Below are positions 1 through 8,800 of a stretch of 9,781 nucleotides of DNA, one piece after another (within the stretch, counting starts at the first letter, position 1; each line of letters starts with the position of its first letter). The position numbers and the translations under genes are program-made. A model generated the notes under the pieces. That model was not told the DNA's origin. It searched no databases and worked only from the letters and a program-made list of their open reading frames with translations. Source of the stretch: Ilyomonas sp964658445 (GTDB lineage: Bacteria > Bacteroidota > Bacteroidia > Chitinophagales > Chitinophagaceae); contig CAZZZH010000177.1 of NCBI GenBank assembly GCA_964658445.1, forward strand, positions 1 to 9,781. The letters run 5' to 3'.

Positions 1-375
1 ATAAAATTAAATATTTTTAAAATAAAATTCAAAATTTAATACCCGCAGGTAATGTCTCAATTTGAAATACGAGATTTCGCAGAAACCCTCGCGAAAGTGA
101 TTCATAACAAGCAATGATGAGGGCAATTGCGGAATGACGGTTTAATTATTTCAAGCGGATACACTACATACCTAAATGTTGATGAAAACTTTTGACTCAG
201 TTCGTACCCGTTCAGATATGCCGTTTATTTTTTAATCTGCATCCTTTCTTACATTACTTCAACTATGAGCCTTTATCAGGATGAACGATACTTATTGTTT
301 CGTGTATCTTCGTTCATCGGCCGAGGCTTATTACTTACTTATTATATTAGTTTATTCATTAGTTAAACCATATCC
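1..375. other. Non-coding region upstream of the arginase-family gene
   Basis: No convincing coding region is visible on either strand. The first 45 bases are almost pure A/T. A more GC-rich stretch at about 60-145 has a small inverted repeat (TTTCGC at 75-80 with GCGAAA at 91-96) and ends in GGAATGACGG, a look that recalls dispersed intergenic repeats of Bacteroidota, though one copy cannot prove this. A longer imperfect hairpin lies at 266-330 and is listed separately. From 330 to 375 the sequence is AT-rich and leads into the ATG at 376 without a Shine-Dalgarno sequence. I could not identify a clear TAnnTTTG-type promoter here. Confidence 0.6.
266..330 (+). other. Imperfect stem-loop in the 5' region of the arginase-family gene
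   Basis: An inner 9-bp perfect stem pairs GATGAACGA (280-288) with TCGTTCATC (310-318). It can extend inward by TAC/GTA (289-291 with 304-306) across a 3-base bulge. An outer 7-bp stem with one G-U pair joins 266-272 to 324-330 across a 7/5-base internal loop. It ends 45 bases before the start codon and has no T-run after it, so it is not a typical terminator. It could be a leader RNA structure or an operator; I do not recognise it as a known riboswitch. Confidence 0.4.
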
Positions 376-1422
376 ATGCTTAGCCAACAATTAAAAGTTT
401 ATAATAAAGAAATCGTACTGTCTTATACTCAACTTCGCCGGTTCGAGACGAAGATTGGCGAAGTGATTCAAACGCTGCCCGATAGTAGCAACATCGAGGC
501 ACAACTGCAGCTAAGCAAAGTTCGTTTTGTAATTGTGGGCGTACCGGAAGATATTGGCATCAAGGCAAACAATGCAAAAGGTTCTGCAACCAGCGCCTGG
601 CTGTCTTTCCTTCATTCTTTTCTCAACATTCAAAGCAACGACTTCTTTGATGGCAGCGATGTGCTGCTGTTAGGTCATCTCAACTTTGCCGGCGTGGGAG
701 AAGTAATAGAAAGTAATGCCGGCAAGCCGGAAGAACGGATAGAGGCTTATCGGCACAGTGTAAATGCAATTGATGATGCTGTGGAAAGCGTGGTGAAGAT
801 TATAACCTCGCTTCGCAAAATACCAGTTGTTATCAGTGGTGGACATGGCAATGCATATGGCTGTATTAAAGGCGCAGCCAAAGGCTGGCACAAAGCAGGT
901 ATTGTGCCGTTGGCACAAATTAATGTCATAAATTTAGATTCACATGCCGAGTACAAACCTATGGAAGGCAGGCATAGTGCTAATGCGCTTCGCTATGCCG
1001 ATGAGGATGGCTATTTGCAAAAGCATTGCGTGATAGGTATACACGAAAACCAGTTACCTCAGAATACCTGGCTTGATATCGCCAACAATCCGTTCTTCGA
1101 TTTCGTCACATACGAAGACATTTTTATTCATGGCAAACAAAGTTTTGCCGATGCTGTTCATCATGCCATTTCTTTCACCGCAGATACGTTATGTGGTGTT
1201 GAGCTTGACCTTGAAAATATTCAAGGCACAACAGGTTCGGGCATCGGCGTGTCGCCACTACAGGCGAGACAATACCTGCACCTTTCTGCTACGCATTCAC
1301 AGCCTGCCTATCTTCATATTGCTGAACCTTTTAGCAGAACGACCGAAAATTATAATGTGGAAACAGTAGGAAAACTGATGAGCTATCTGGTAAGTGATTT
1401 CATAAAAGTAATTGGTTATTAA
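376..1422 (+). CDS. Arginase/formimidoylglutamase-family metallohydrolase
   Basis: This cytoplasmic 348-residue protein belongs to the ureohydrolase fold family (arginase, agmatinase, formimidoylglutamase), binuclear metal enzymes that hydrolyse guanidino or formimidoyl groups. Visible motifs are GGHGNAYG with His157, D188-S-H190-A-E192 followed by EGRHSAN, and V-E276-L-D278-L. These line up with the six usual metal ligands H, D-x-H-x-D and D-x-D, except that two Asp positions are Glu (192 and 276). The remaining landmarks, such as GVPEDIG near 55 and GHLNF near 100, resemble proteins I remember from Chitinophagaceae annotated as arginase or formimidoylglutamase. No signal peptide or membrane segment is seen. 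The ATG at 376 is the first in-frame start; no Shine-Dalgarno sequence is present, as is usual in this phylum. No histidine- or arginine-catabolic neighbour is in view, so the substrate is unresolved. The family call is firm; the exact reaction is not. Confidence 0.85.
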   Translation: MLSQQLKVYNKEIVLSYTQLRRFETKIGEVIQTLPDSSNIEAQLQLSKVRFVIVGVPEDIGIKANNAKGSATSAWLSFLHSFLNIQSNDFFDGSDVLLLGHLNFAGVGEVIESNAGKPEERIEAYRHSVNAIDDAVESVVKIITSLRKIPVVISGGHGNAYGCIKGAAKGWHKAGIVPLAQINVINLDSHAEYKPMEGRHSANALRYADEDGYLQKHCVIGIHENQLPQNTWLDIANNPFFDFVTYEDIFIHGKQSFADAVHHAISFTADTLCGVELDLENIQGTTGSGIGVSPLQARQYLHLSATHSQPAYLHIAEPFSRTTENYNVETVGKLMSYLVSDFIKVIGY

Positions 1423-1476
1423 GAATAAAATAAGTCTTGGGCTTTTGTCGTCAATTCAATAAAATTTTTATTAAAG

Positions 1477-1506
1477 TTGTGTTTATAATTAATCTGGCTT
1501 CTTTTG
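1477..1506 (+). promoter_or_regulatory. Candidate Bacteroidota-type promoter for the PKD protein gene
   Basis: TTG at 1477-1479 is followed after 19 bases by TTCTTTTG (1499-1506). This matches the Bacteroidota -7 consensus TAnnTTTG with one mismatch, and the spacing to the -33 TTG is as expected. It would give a leader of roughly 95 bases before the TTG start at 1610. In AT-rich spacer such matches occur by chance, so this is only a candidate. Confidence 0.25.
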
Positions 1507-1609
1507 TGTGTATAGAAAAGCAATACTAACGTTATAATAACGACTGATTGGAGAGTTATCATCGTATAGTAAATGTTGGCTTTAAAATCTATATCCAAAA
1601 ACATAACTG

Positions 1610-4600
1610 TTGGCCCGTTTTTATAAATTATTTGTTACTGTTATTGCCTGCGCCTTCTTCTGTGTTTCAGAAGCACAGGTGCAGCCTGATTTTGCTGCTG
1701 TAGTACCGGCAGGTTGCGCCCCCATTGTTGTTCGGTTTTCCGACAGCACCAAAGGATCGCCTACAAAATGGCAATGGGACTTTGGTAATGGAAATACGTC
1801 TTCTTTACAAAACCCTTCGGAAGTTTATACGACAGCAGGCCAGTATTCTGTGAAACTAACGGTCAGCAACAGTAATTCCTCTTCTTCTACTACCAAAAAT
1901 ATTATCATCATCGGCAGTATAAAAGCTGGCTTTACTTACCAATACGATAACGTTTGTTCGGCACCATCTTCTTTTACATTTAACGCTTCCAATTACCAGG
2001 ATACCGTTCAATATTTATGGAACTTCGGCAACGGTAAAACAGCCACCGGCTCATCGGTTTCTACTATTTTTGCTACCAATGGAAATGATAATGTAAGGCT
2101 CATTACCTCGACGCGACAAGGTTGCAACGATACAGCAATTCAGACCTTTTCCATTGGTTCTGCAGTTGCGAGTTTCAGCAGCTATTCGGTAGTTTGTAAA
2201 AATGCACCTGCCACATTTACTAACACATCTAACCCTAATCCGTTAAGCATATCATGGTATATCAATGGCACCCTTGCGGGCAACGGCAATATGTTGACTC
2301 ACACTTTTACAACAGCAGGTAATTATGATATAAAAATGATTGCCGGTTTTGGCAACTGCACGCAAAGCGCGCAAAAAACCATTACTGTGAAAGATAAGCC
2401 GGTTGCAGGTTTTAGTCAATCGGGCAACCTGCAAAGCTGTACACTTTCTTCAACGATTACTTTCACCAATAGCAGCACAAACGCTGATACTTATCAATGG
2501 CTTTTTGGCGATGGAAATTTATCAACACAAACCGATATAAATTATACTTACAACAAAGCCGGAACCTTCTCTCCTTCTCTGGTTGCCTTCAACGGCGATG
2601 GCTGCAGCGATACAGTTAGCAAGAACGCTTTAGTGCGGTTGGGGCCACCGGTTATCAGCAGTTTTACTGCCTTGCCTAAAAGCGGCTGCGTGCCCGAAGA
2701 CATTACTTCCGACGCGAACATCACGTCGCCCGATCCGGTTGTTTCTTACGACTGGAATACGGGCGACAACAACCTGCATGTAAGCGGCTCTCAGTTGAGC
2801 CATACTTATAGCACCGAAGGATACTACAATGTATCGCTTACGGTTACTACACAAAATGGTTGCACTGGTTCCTATACTTTGAAACAAGCCGTGGCAGCCG
2901 GCACCAAACCTACTGCTGATTTTACGGTGGATAAGGCTGCGGTTTGCGCCGCTGTTCCGGTTCAGTTTATAGATAAATCTGTGGGAACCGTTACTTCCTG
3001 GAATTACAATTTCGGCGATGGTCTTTCCACCAGTGGTTCGCCCAACCCGGTACACGTTTTTACCAAAATCGGGTCTAACGATGTAACACTTTATGAATCG
3101 AACAAAGGGTGTAATGCCGATCCGAAAACAATAAAGAATATTGTTACCATATTACCGCCGATAGCTGGATTTACGTTTGATTATAATTGCTTAAACCCTT
3201 TGCAGGTGCAGTTTACAGACCACTCGCAGCAACCTAATACATGGCAATGGGATTTTGATGATTCACAAACATCTTCTCTGCAAAGCCCGCAACACATGTT
3301 TGCAAAAGCAGGCACGTATGCGGTAAAATTAAAAGCCGGCAATAACAATGGCTGCACCAGCAGCGATACTGCAATTATTGTGGTTACCGATGAAAAGCCA
3401 ATCCTTCAAATGCAGCCGGCTAATGGATTCGTTTGCCGTAACGACAGCATCCGTTTTACTGCAGCCAGCAACTCTGGATCTATTATTAAATACACCTGGA
3501 ACCTGGGTGATGGCTCAGTACAAGTAAACGATAGTATGGTATCACATATTTACACAAAAAACAACGATTACAACCCTTTTGTTACTGTTCAATATGTAAA
3601 CAAATGCAGCCAGAATATTTATTTCAATTCACCGCTTCATGTATATGGACCAACTGCATTTTTTACCACTTCACAAAACGGAGATTGCTTACCTCTTGAC
3701 GTTACATTCACTAACCAAAGCAATACCGATAATATTCACAACATTGTAACTGATGCCTGGGTGTATGGCAATGGAGAAACAGATAATGTAAACGCTGTTA
3801 CCCATTTGCATACCTATCAGTCAGGCGGTAGTTTTACACCCAAATTAATGATTACAGATGCCATTGGATGCACCGATTCTTTTACCAGTGTACAACCTAT
3901 TATCGCTAAAGGAGCATTGGCTGATTTTACTTATATAGTCAAAGCATCCTGCGATAGTGCTGTTGTTACTTTTACCAATGCTTCTTTACCTTCCAACGAT
4001 GTCATTGCTAATTATTCCTGGAGTTTTGGCGATGCATCGCCGGCTTCAACGGCGATCAATCCACAGCATACGTATTATTCGTCAGGCGTCTATAAGATCA
4101 CGCTTACGGTTATTACCAAAAGTGGCTGCACGGCTACTTCGGTTCAAACCATCACAGTTACAATCGCCACTAAACCTATCGTTACTTTACAGACACCCTC
4201 CAATGCTTGTCTATTTGCTCAGACACCACTGTCAGCAAGCATTTCAGGCAATGCGCCTGTGCAGCAATGGACTTGGAATCTCGGTGATGGTAGCCAACAA
4301 ACCGGCCAAAATATTACTGCTGTTTATATAAAGTCCGGAAGTTATACCATAACGGCTATTGCCGTTTTAAACGGCAATTGTTTTGATTCTGCCAATCAAA
4401 AGATTACAGTTTATGACCTTCCGCAAACGGATGCAGGCTTGGATAATTTTGTGTGCGCTGGCAACACTATTTCTTTGCAGGCTTCGGGTGCCGACTTGTA
4501 CGCTTGGCAACAGGTTAATAATGAACTTAGCTGTACCCGTTGCGCTTCGCCCGTCGCACAGCCGGCCACTTCTACAAATTATGTTGTTACCGGCACTAAC

Positions 4601-5416
4601 ACTTTTGGCTGTACGAGCAGCGACACCGTTTTTATAGCTGTTCAATCCAGGCAAACCGTTTCGGTGACCAGTAATGACTTTGCTATTTGCACAGGCAATT
4701 CTGTGCAACCTCACGCTTCCGGTACTGATATTTTTAACTGGCAACCCGGCACTGGATTAAATGACAATACTGTTGCCGATCCTATCGCCACGCCAGCCAA
4801 CACAACAATTTATACAGTTACAGGCAGCGATAGCCACCATTGCTTTACCGATAGTAAAGCCGTAACGGTGAATGTGCAGTCGCCGCCACAATTTAATATA
4901 GTCGATTCGACAATAACCATTGCTCGCGGGTTAAAGCACACGATGACAACTACAAGCTCATCGGATGTAGTAAAATGGCTTTGGAAACCCGCAACCGGCT
5001 TGAGTTGCAGCGATTGTGCAACGCCGGTATTGAGTGCATCGATAAGTGGTATCTATACTGCTATTGCCACCACTGCTGCGGGTTGCAGCGATAGCGATGC
5101 TGTGCGAGTAACATTACTTTGTGATAAAGCCGGCATCTTTTTACCAACTGCTTTTACGCCGAATAGCGATGGTAAAAACGACTTCTTTTATCCTTTGAGT
5201 TTTGCAGACAGTAAGATTATTTCCTTTACCATTTTTAACCGCAACGGGGTAGTGGTTTTTCACAAAGAAAACACGGTAACTGGTCCAGCCCGGCAAGGCT
5301 GGGATGGCACTTATCGTTCGCAGCTTTTACCCACGGATACCTATATTTATAAAATAGAAGTTGAATGCGAAAATGATATAATCCCTTTTACCGGAACGGT
5401 GATGTTGATTCGTTAA
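1610..5416 (+). CDS. Secreted PKD-repeat protein with CHU_C (T9SS type B) sorting domain
   Basis: This 1268-residue cell-surface or secreted protein is probably adhesive or structural. A signal peptide covers about residues 1-22 (Arg3 and Lys6, a hydrophobic core, then SEAQ). Eleven PKD-like repeats follow, marked by Trp in the WxFGDG-type strand at about residues 54, 137, 216, 297, 382, 464, 547, 630, 717, 804 and 889, a period near 83. The third repeat lacks the FGDG signature (WYING) and the seventh reads FDDS. Most repeats have one Cys near the start and one near the end, suggesting a disulfide in each. From about 941 to 1170 lie three more Ig-like modules, two with an LSCxxC motif (C975/C978 and C1133/C1136). 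Residues 1176-1268 are a CHU_C gliding-associated C-terminal domain (FLPTAFTPNSDGKNDFF, then GWDGTY and TDTYIYKIE), the signal for T9SS export. The start is TTG: an in-frame TAA lies two codons upstream at 1604-1606 and the first internal Met is near residue 226. No catalytic domain is visible. Confidence 0.9.
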   Translation: MARFYKLFVTVIACAFFCVSEAQVQPDFAAVVPAGCAPIVVRFSDSTKGSPTKWQWDFGNGNTSSLQNPSEVYTTAGQYSVKLTVSNSNSSSSTTKNIIIIGSIKAGFTYQYDNVCSAPSSFTFNASNYQDTVQYLWNFGNGKTATGSSVSTIFATNGNDNVRLITSTRQGCNDTAIQTFSIGSAVASFSSYSVVCKNAPATFTNTSNPNPLSISWYINGTLAGNGNMLTHTFTTAGNYDIKMIAGFGNCTQSAQKTITVKDKPVAGFSQSGNLQSCTLSSTITFTNSSTNADTYQWLFGDGNLSTQTDINYTYNKAGTFSPSLVAFNGDGCSDTVSKNALVRLGPPVISSFTALPKSGCVPEDITSDANITSPDPVVSYDWNTGDNNLHVSGSQLSHTYSTEGYYNVSLTVTTQNGCTGSYTLKQAVAAGTKPTADFTVDKAAVCAAVPVQFIDKSVGTVTSWNYNFGDGLSTSGSPNPVHVFTKIGSNDVTLYESNKGCNADPKTIKNIVTILPPIAGFTFDYNCLNPLQVQFTDHSQQPNTWQWDFDDSQTSSLQSPQHMFAKAGTYAVKLKAGNNNGCTSSDTAIIVVTDEKPILQMQPANGFVCRNDSIRFTAASNSGSIIKYTWNLGDGSVQVNDSMVSHIYTKNNDYNPFVTVQYVNKCSQNIYFNSPLHVYGPTAFFTTSQNGDCLPLDVTFTNQSNTDNIHNIVTDAWVYGNGETDNVNAVTHLHTYQSGGSFTPKLMITDAIGCTDSFTSVQPIIAKGALADFTYIVKASCDSAVVTFTNASLPSNDVIANYSWSFGDASPASTAINPQHTYYSSGVYKITLTVITKSGCTATSVQTITVTIATKPIVTLQTPSNACLFAQTPLSASISGNAPVQQWTWNLGDGSQQTGQNITAVYIKSGSYTITAIAVLNGNCFDSANQKITVYDLPQTDAGLDNFVCAGNTISLQASGADLYAWQQVNNELSCTRCASPVAQPATSTNYVVTGTNTFGCTSSDTVFIAVQSRQTVSVTSNDFAICTGNSVQPHASGTDIFNWQPGTGLNDNTVADPIATPANTTIYTVTGSDSHHCFTDSKAVTVNVQSPPQFNIVDSTITIARGLKHTMTTTSSSDVVKWLWKPATGLSCSDCATPVLSASISGIYTAIATTAAGCSDSDAVRVTLLCDKAGIFLPTAFTPNSDGKNDFFYPLSFADSKIISFTIFNRNGVVVFHKENTVTGPARQGWDGTYRSQLLPTDTYIYKIEVECENDIIPFTGTVMLIR

Positions 5417-5879
5417 GATATCAGTTAACACTAAGCCTTTGTTTCTATACTCATTTAATTCAGATATCGTTTGTTGCTACAAAAAAAAATATCAGGTAGT
5501 TTAAGTAGCTTGTGTGATATTTATCTGAAAGCGTTTCATCTATCTGTATCTGGGTTGTTAACTAAAGTTTGATAGCTATACTACTGATTGTTATTAAAAC
5601 AACATTGACCGGCAATAATTATTCTTTTATTGGAGAATGGTTTTATTTGCCAATAAATTATTAATAAGCCATCGAATCTTTCGATTAAAATTGTGGCTGT
5701 CATTTTTCCAAAGCTTATGCTTATAAAATTCCATCAAAAGAGAATAAAATCCGCCGCTCTATTCTTTACCTACTCCTGTTCTCATTCCGCCAAAAAGATG
5801 TAAAAAAATTCGGTTCTTTCACAAAAGCAATGAATCTTTGTGTACACAATACACATTCATTCAAACACGATTGTAGCTT
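5417..5879. other. AT-rich intergenic region between two T9SS cargo genes
   Basis: No reading frame here looks like a gene. The spacer holds several AT-rich inverted repeats: 5487-5494 with 5515-5522 (8 bp, loop 20, preceded by an A-run), 5626-5633 with 5650-5657 (8 bp, loop 16) and ATCGAA/TTCGAT at 5671-5685 (6 bp, loop 3). None has the GC-rich stem plus T-run of a classic terminator, so how transcription of the PKD gene ends is unclear. The last 50 bases contain a possible promoter and a palindrome, listed separately. The length and lack of a shared reading direction signal argue that the amylase gene has its own promoter. Confidence 0.6.
5833..5849 (+). promoter_or_regulatory. Candidate -7 element overlapped by a 12-bp perfect palindrome
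   Basis: AATCTTTG at 5833-5840 matches the Bacteroidota -7 consensus TAnnTTTG with one mismatch. No good -33 TTG is seen at the usual distance. The perfect palindrome TTGTGTACACAA (5838-5849) begins inside this element and covers the expected transcription start, giving a leader of about 33 bases before the ATG at 5880. A dimeric regulator bound there would block initiation, so an operator is plausible. This is inference from position and symmetry alone. Confidence 0.3.
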
Positions 5880-8800
5880 ATGAAATTATCATTTACAGTC
5901 TTCTGTGTGCTCCTGTTTTCCATGGCACACAGCCAGTTACTTTCCTGGTCGCCCAGTTTCATTACGGAACAAACCACCAATAATGTTATTACCGCCGATG
6001 CCACCAAAGGCAATCAGGGTCTTCTGAATTATAATCCAAACGATGTATATGTTCACATTGGCGTAGTGACAACTACAAGTAATGGACAATGGAGCCATGT
6101 ATCATCGGTATGGGGAACAACCGACCCTGCTTACAAAGCTGTTTCGCTTGGCAACAACAAATGGTCATTCACCATCAGTTCTAATCTGCGCACTTATTTT
6201 GGCGTTACCAGCCCTTCGGAAACCATATTGAAAATAGCCATTCTTTTTCGCAGCGGCGATGGCAGCAAAGCTCTGCGGAACAGCGATGGCAGCGATATGT
6301 ATGTGCCGGTTTATGATGCTAGTCTTCAAACCCGCATTACTTCTCCTCTCCGCCAGCCAACATTCACACCAATACCCGAATTGGTAACCTACACCGCCGG
6401 CAACCCGGTTGCGATTTCTGCTGTAGCGAGCAGTAGCGCTACAATGCAGATTTTTTATAACGGAGTATCGCTTACTTCTGCCGCAAATGTTACTTCTATC
6501 ACGGCCACGGGAACCGCTGTAAATGGCAATAACCAGATTATTACAACCGCTACAGCAGGAGCCGTTACAAAGTCTGATACGCTTTCTTTTTATGTAAACA
6601 GCGCAGTGGTTACAAAAGATTTGCCTGCCGGCGTAAGAGATGGTATCAACTATGGAAGCGACGGCACATCGGCAACGCTGGTATTGTATGCACCTTATAA
6701 AACCCGTGCCGCGGTAATTGGCGAGTTCAACAACTGGACGCGTTCTACAGGCTATGAAATGTATCGCACAACCGATGGAACCCGCTACTGGCTTACTCTT
6801 TCAGGGTTAACGGAAGGCCAGGAATATGCTTACCAATACGTGGTAGACGATACGTTGAAAGTGGCTGATATGTTCACTGAGAAAATATTAGACCCCAATA
6901 ATGATACTTATATAGATGCGGCTACCTATCCATCACTAAAAGCTTACCCTGCCGGGCAAACCGGTATTGTAAGCGTGTTGCAGACCTCGAAACCGGCTTA
7001 TACCTGGCAGATAACCAACTTCGCCAAACCCGATAAGCGCAATCTTGTAATCTATGAATTGTTGATCCGCGATTTCATTGCCAATCACAATTGGCAAACG
7101 TTGAAAGACTCAATTACTTACTTAAAAAACACGGGTGTCAATGCTATTGAAGTGATGCCGTTTAATGAGTTTGAAGGCAATATTAGCTGGGGTTACAATC
7201 CTGATTTTTTCTTTGCACCAGATAAATATTATGGCACCGATGTAGCCCTGAAACAATTCATTGATGAGTGCCACAAGCAAGGTATTGCCGTGATTATGGA
7301 TATTGTAATGAACCATGCTTATGGTTCTTCGCCAACCGTACAATTATATTGGGATGCAATCAACAATCGCCCAGCTGCTAATAACCCATGGCACAACGTG
7401 GTAGCACCCCATGCTGCTTACTCTTTCGGCTACGATTTTAACCATGAAAGCCCGGCAACGCAAGAACTGGTTCAGCGCGTGGTAGAGAATTGGCTAACGA
7501 ATTATAAAATAGATGGTTTCCGTTGGGACTTCTCAAAGGGATTTACTCAAACCCAAACCACTACTGATGCGCAATTGTCGGCGTACGACTTAAGCCGCAT
7601 TACAACCTGGAAGCGCATCTACGATACCATACAACAAACTGTTCTAGGCTCCTATTGCATTCTCGAACATTTTTGCGATAACAGTGAGGAAACCGAATTG
7701 AGTAATTATGGATTGATGCTCTGGGGTAATGAAAACTATAATTATAACCAGGCAACCATGGGTTATTTAGATAACAATGGTTCTGATTTCAGCTATGGCA
7801 TTTATGCCAACAGAGGCTGGACAAATCCCAACCTTGTTACCTATATGGAAAGCCACGATGAAGAAAGGCTGATGTATAAAAACGAACAATATGGCAATAG
7901 CAACGGATCATACAATGTAAAAAACATTCCAACCAGTTTACAGCGAAACGCAATGGCAACGGCGTTTTGGGCTATGCAGCCAGCACCTAAGATGCTGTGG
8001 CAGTTTGGCGAGTTGGGTTATGATTATTCTATCAACACATGTTCTGATGGTGTTACTGTCAACAATAATTGCCGCACCGACCCCAAACCGATTCGCTGGG
8101 ATTATTTAGCCGATCAAAACCGTGCGGCTCTACGCAACGTATATGCACGCTTATTTGCGCTGCGCAATTACCCAGCTTATTTGCCAGCTTTTGTAGCACC
8201 GAAAGACAGTATTGCGTACAGTTTAGGTGGTGCTTTCAAATGGGAAAAAATCAATTCTGCCCCACTTGATATTGCAGTCATCGGAAACTTTGATGTTGTT
8301 GCTACAAGTGGCAGTATTACTTTTTCACACACCGGAATCTGGTATGATTACTTAGCCGGAACTTCTTTCACAGTAACGAATACCACGCAACAATACACAC
8401 TTCAGCCTGGTGAGTATCATGTGTTCGTTGACCAGAATGCCAGTTTGGTTTTGCCATTGCAATTGCTATCATTTAATGGCTACAAAAGCATTGACGCTAT
8501 CCTGCTGAACTGGAACACTTCCAACGAAAAGAACCTGAATAACTTCACAGTTCTGCGGTCGTTCAATGGTATTGATTTTACAAACATCGGTACCGTTGCT
8601 GCTGCTAATGAAACCCAGCACAGCTACGCGTTTACTGACAGAGATGTCGCTGCTGTACACGTAACCAGTTATGTTTACTACAAGCTGAAAACAACAGATA
8701 AGGATGGCAATGTTTCTTATTCTGCGGTGGTAAGAATAGACGCTTCAACCGGCGGCACAAAAGTGATTTTGTATCCCAACCCGGTTCGCAATGGCGTGGC

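Noticed and set aside
1458..1472. AATAAAA-T-TTTTATT inverted repeat after the arginase-family gene
   Set aside because: Pure A/T with a one-base centre, so it cannot form a stable hairpin; not called as a terminator.
1419..1604. Minus-strand 61-codon ORF with a hydrophobic stretch
   Set aside because: It lies in AT-rich spacer where hydrophobic codons arise by chance; no start context or family resemblance. A small membrane protein cannot be excluded but is not supported.
2630..3055. Minus-strand 141-codon ORF inside the PKD gene
   Set aside because: It is a shadow of the strongly supported PKD frame, without recognisable domains or signals of its own.
3957..4331. Plus-strand 124-codon ORF in another frame of the PKD gene
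   Set aside because: Low-complexity Leu/Arg-rich translation typical of an out-of-frame reading; the PKD frame is unambiguous here.
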